In this document: positions 5,507 through 6,106 of the stretch, one piece after another
Layout: the number at the start of each line of letters is the position of its first letter
How positions within the stretch are numbered: position 1 is the stretch's first letter
Assembly (NCBI GenBank): GCA_034435675.1
Contig: DAOTWP010000158.1
Span: 1 to 6,106 of the forward strand
Origin: DAOTWP01 sp034435675
GTDB taxonomy: Bacteria > Chloroflexota > Anaerolineae > Aggregatilineales > Phototrophicaceae
Reading direction: 5' to 3'
DNA: 6,106 nt
Made by a program: the position numbers and the translations under genes
Notes under the pieces: generated by a model
Database searches by the model: none
Told to the model about the DNA's origin: nothing
The model's input: the letters and a program-made list of their open reading frames with translations, nothing else

Positions 5507-6106
5507 ATGCCGGATAACAGCCGTTACCATCCTTCCGACGACGACCAGCCGCCGGAAGATCACAATTCACCGCGTTCGTCTTCCAGCCACGACGATGAAC
5601 TGCCCGCGTCGGTGATCTTTATGGAATTGATGCGGCAGGCAGCGGCACAGGCAAGCGCACAGCAAGCGCCGCCGGACACCCTGCCGCCGCTGGATTTGTC
5701 CGCCTTTGGTACGCCCGCCGCCGGGGCACCAGCAAGCACCCGCCGCCCACCGCGCCGCGATGTACCCCTGCCGGAAGCGCTGCCTGCCAGCGACTCGCCC
5801 GCCGCGCCGCCGGAAAACGCCGGCACACCGCCCGAAGCGGACGCTGCGTCCCAACCGGACTACCCACCGGAACACAGGCTGAAGGAACGCAGGCTGACCC
5901 GCGCAGAACGCCGCGCTGCCCGCGAGGCACGCAACCATGCGGCACAGACGGCAGAGTCCACCGAGCAAAAGCCAACCGTGCCTGCTGCCAGCAGCGCAAC
6001 AGACACCGCAGTCGTCCCGCCCGCAGCCCGCAGCGGTACGCCACTGCGCCGCAGCGCCGCGCCGCGCCCGCCAGTCGCGCCCGAACATGCAACCCCGCCT
6101 GCTGCC
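5507..6106 (+). CDS. Pro/Ala-rich disordered protein, 3' partial
   Basis: An ATG at 5507 opens a frame of exactly 200 codons that runs off the window end without a stop. AGGGA at 5496-5500 provides a ribosome binding site 6 nt upstream, and the start lies 26 nt after the cyclophilin stop, so it probably belongs to the same operon. The visible part begins MPDNSRYHPSDDDQPPEDH, has one short helix-like piece (VIFMELMRQAAAQASAQQA, about residues 36-54), then long Pro/Ala/Arg stretches and a charged block RLTRAERRAAREARNHAAQ (about 128-146). It has few aromatics, no Cys and no Trp, and no signal peptide or membrane helix is seen. Such leaders often precede a membrane anchor or an enzymatic domain, but nothing here identifies the family. 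Codon use (third-position G/C) matches a real gene, and the minus-strand frames opposite it are mirror images. Confidence 0.75.
   Translation, partial: MPDNSRYHPSDDDQPPEDHNSPRSSSSHDDELPASVIFMELMRQAAAQASAQQAPPDTLPPLDLSAFGTPAAGAPASTRRPPRRDVPLPEALPASDSPAAPPENAGTPPEADAASQPDYPPEHRLKERRLTRAERRAAREARNHAAQTAESTEQKPTVPAASSATDTAVVPPAARSGTPLRRSAAPRPPVAPEHATPPAA

Noticed and set aside
5567..6092. Overlapping minus-strand open frames rich in Arg, Cys and Gly
   Set aside because: These compositions are what Pro/Ala/Arg-rich plus-strand sequence gives in reverse. The plus frame has a ribosome binding site and operon spacing.

Overview
This 6.1 kb stretch is moderately GC-rich, and every gene reads on the plus strand. 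The gene content suggests an environmental bacterium, most likely of the Chloroflexota (Anaerolineae-like). That placement is inferred from the style of the proteins: a PknB-type kinase fused to 2TM domains, Pro/Ala-rich linkers and a secreted cyclophilin. No marker gene is present to confirm it.

Layout. (1) Positions 1-749 hold the 3' part of a gene for a membrane protein with two 2TM hairpin modules; its start lies before the window. (2) A 108-bp gap contains a 22-bp perfect palindrome nested inside a 9-bp inverted repeat. (3) Positions 858-3044 encode a 728-residue Ser/Thr protein kinase. It has an intact N-terminal catalytic domain, a Pro/Ala linker, an Arg/Glu-rich amphipathic segment, two 2TM modules and a short C-terminal tail. 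(4) A 163-bp gap carries a strong hairpin that may be a terminator. (5) A probable three-gene operon follows: an AI-2E-family membrane protein (3208-4704), a secreted cyclophilin-type peptidyl-prolyl isomerase (4740-5480), and the start of a Pro/Ala-rich disordered protein (5507 to the window end). Spacings inside this operon are 35 and 26 nt, with good ribosome binding sites before the last two genes.

The most interesting point is the relationship between the first two genes. The protein from the partial gene and the last ~300 residues of the kinase are colinear paralogues. They share two 2TM modules, an RYGxGW spacer, an AAxQREIxxSR segment, a KNDLL segment, and an 11-residue C-terminal motif (LTGDGEFTDSF) that is identical although 7 of its 11 codons differ synonymously. 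The homology continues to the window's left edge, so the first gene may be the tail of a second kinase. Together they look like a small membrane signalling module of undescribed function. The kinase has no sizeable extracytoplasmic sensor, so any signal may be sensed in or at the membrane. The downstream operon looks like envelope or transport housekeeping; a functional link to the kinase is only suggested by proximity.
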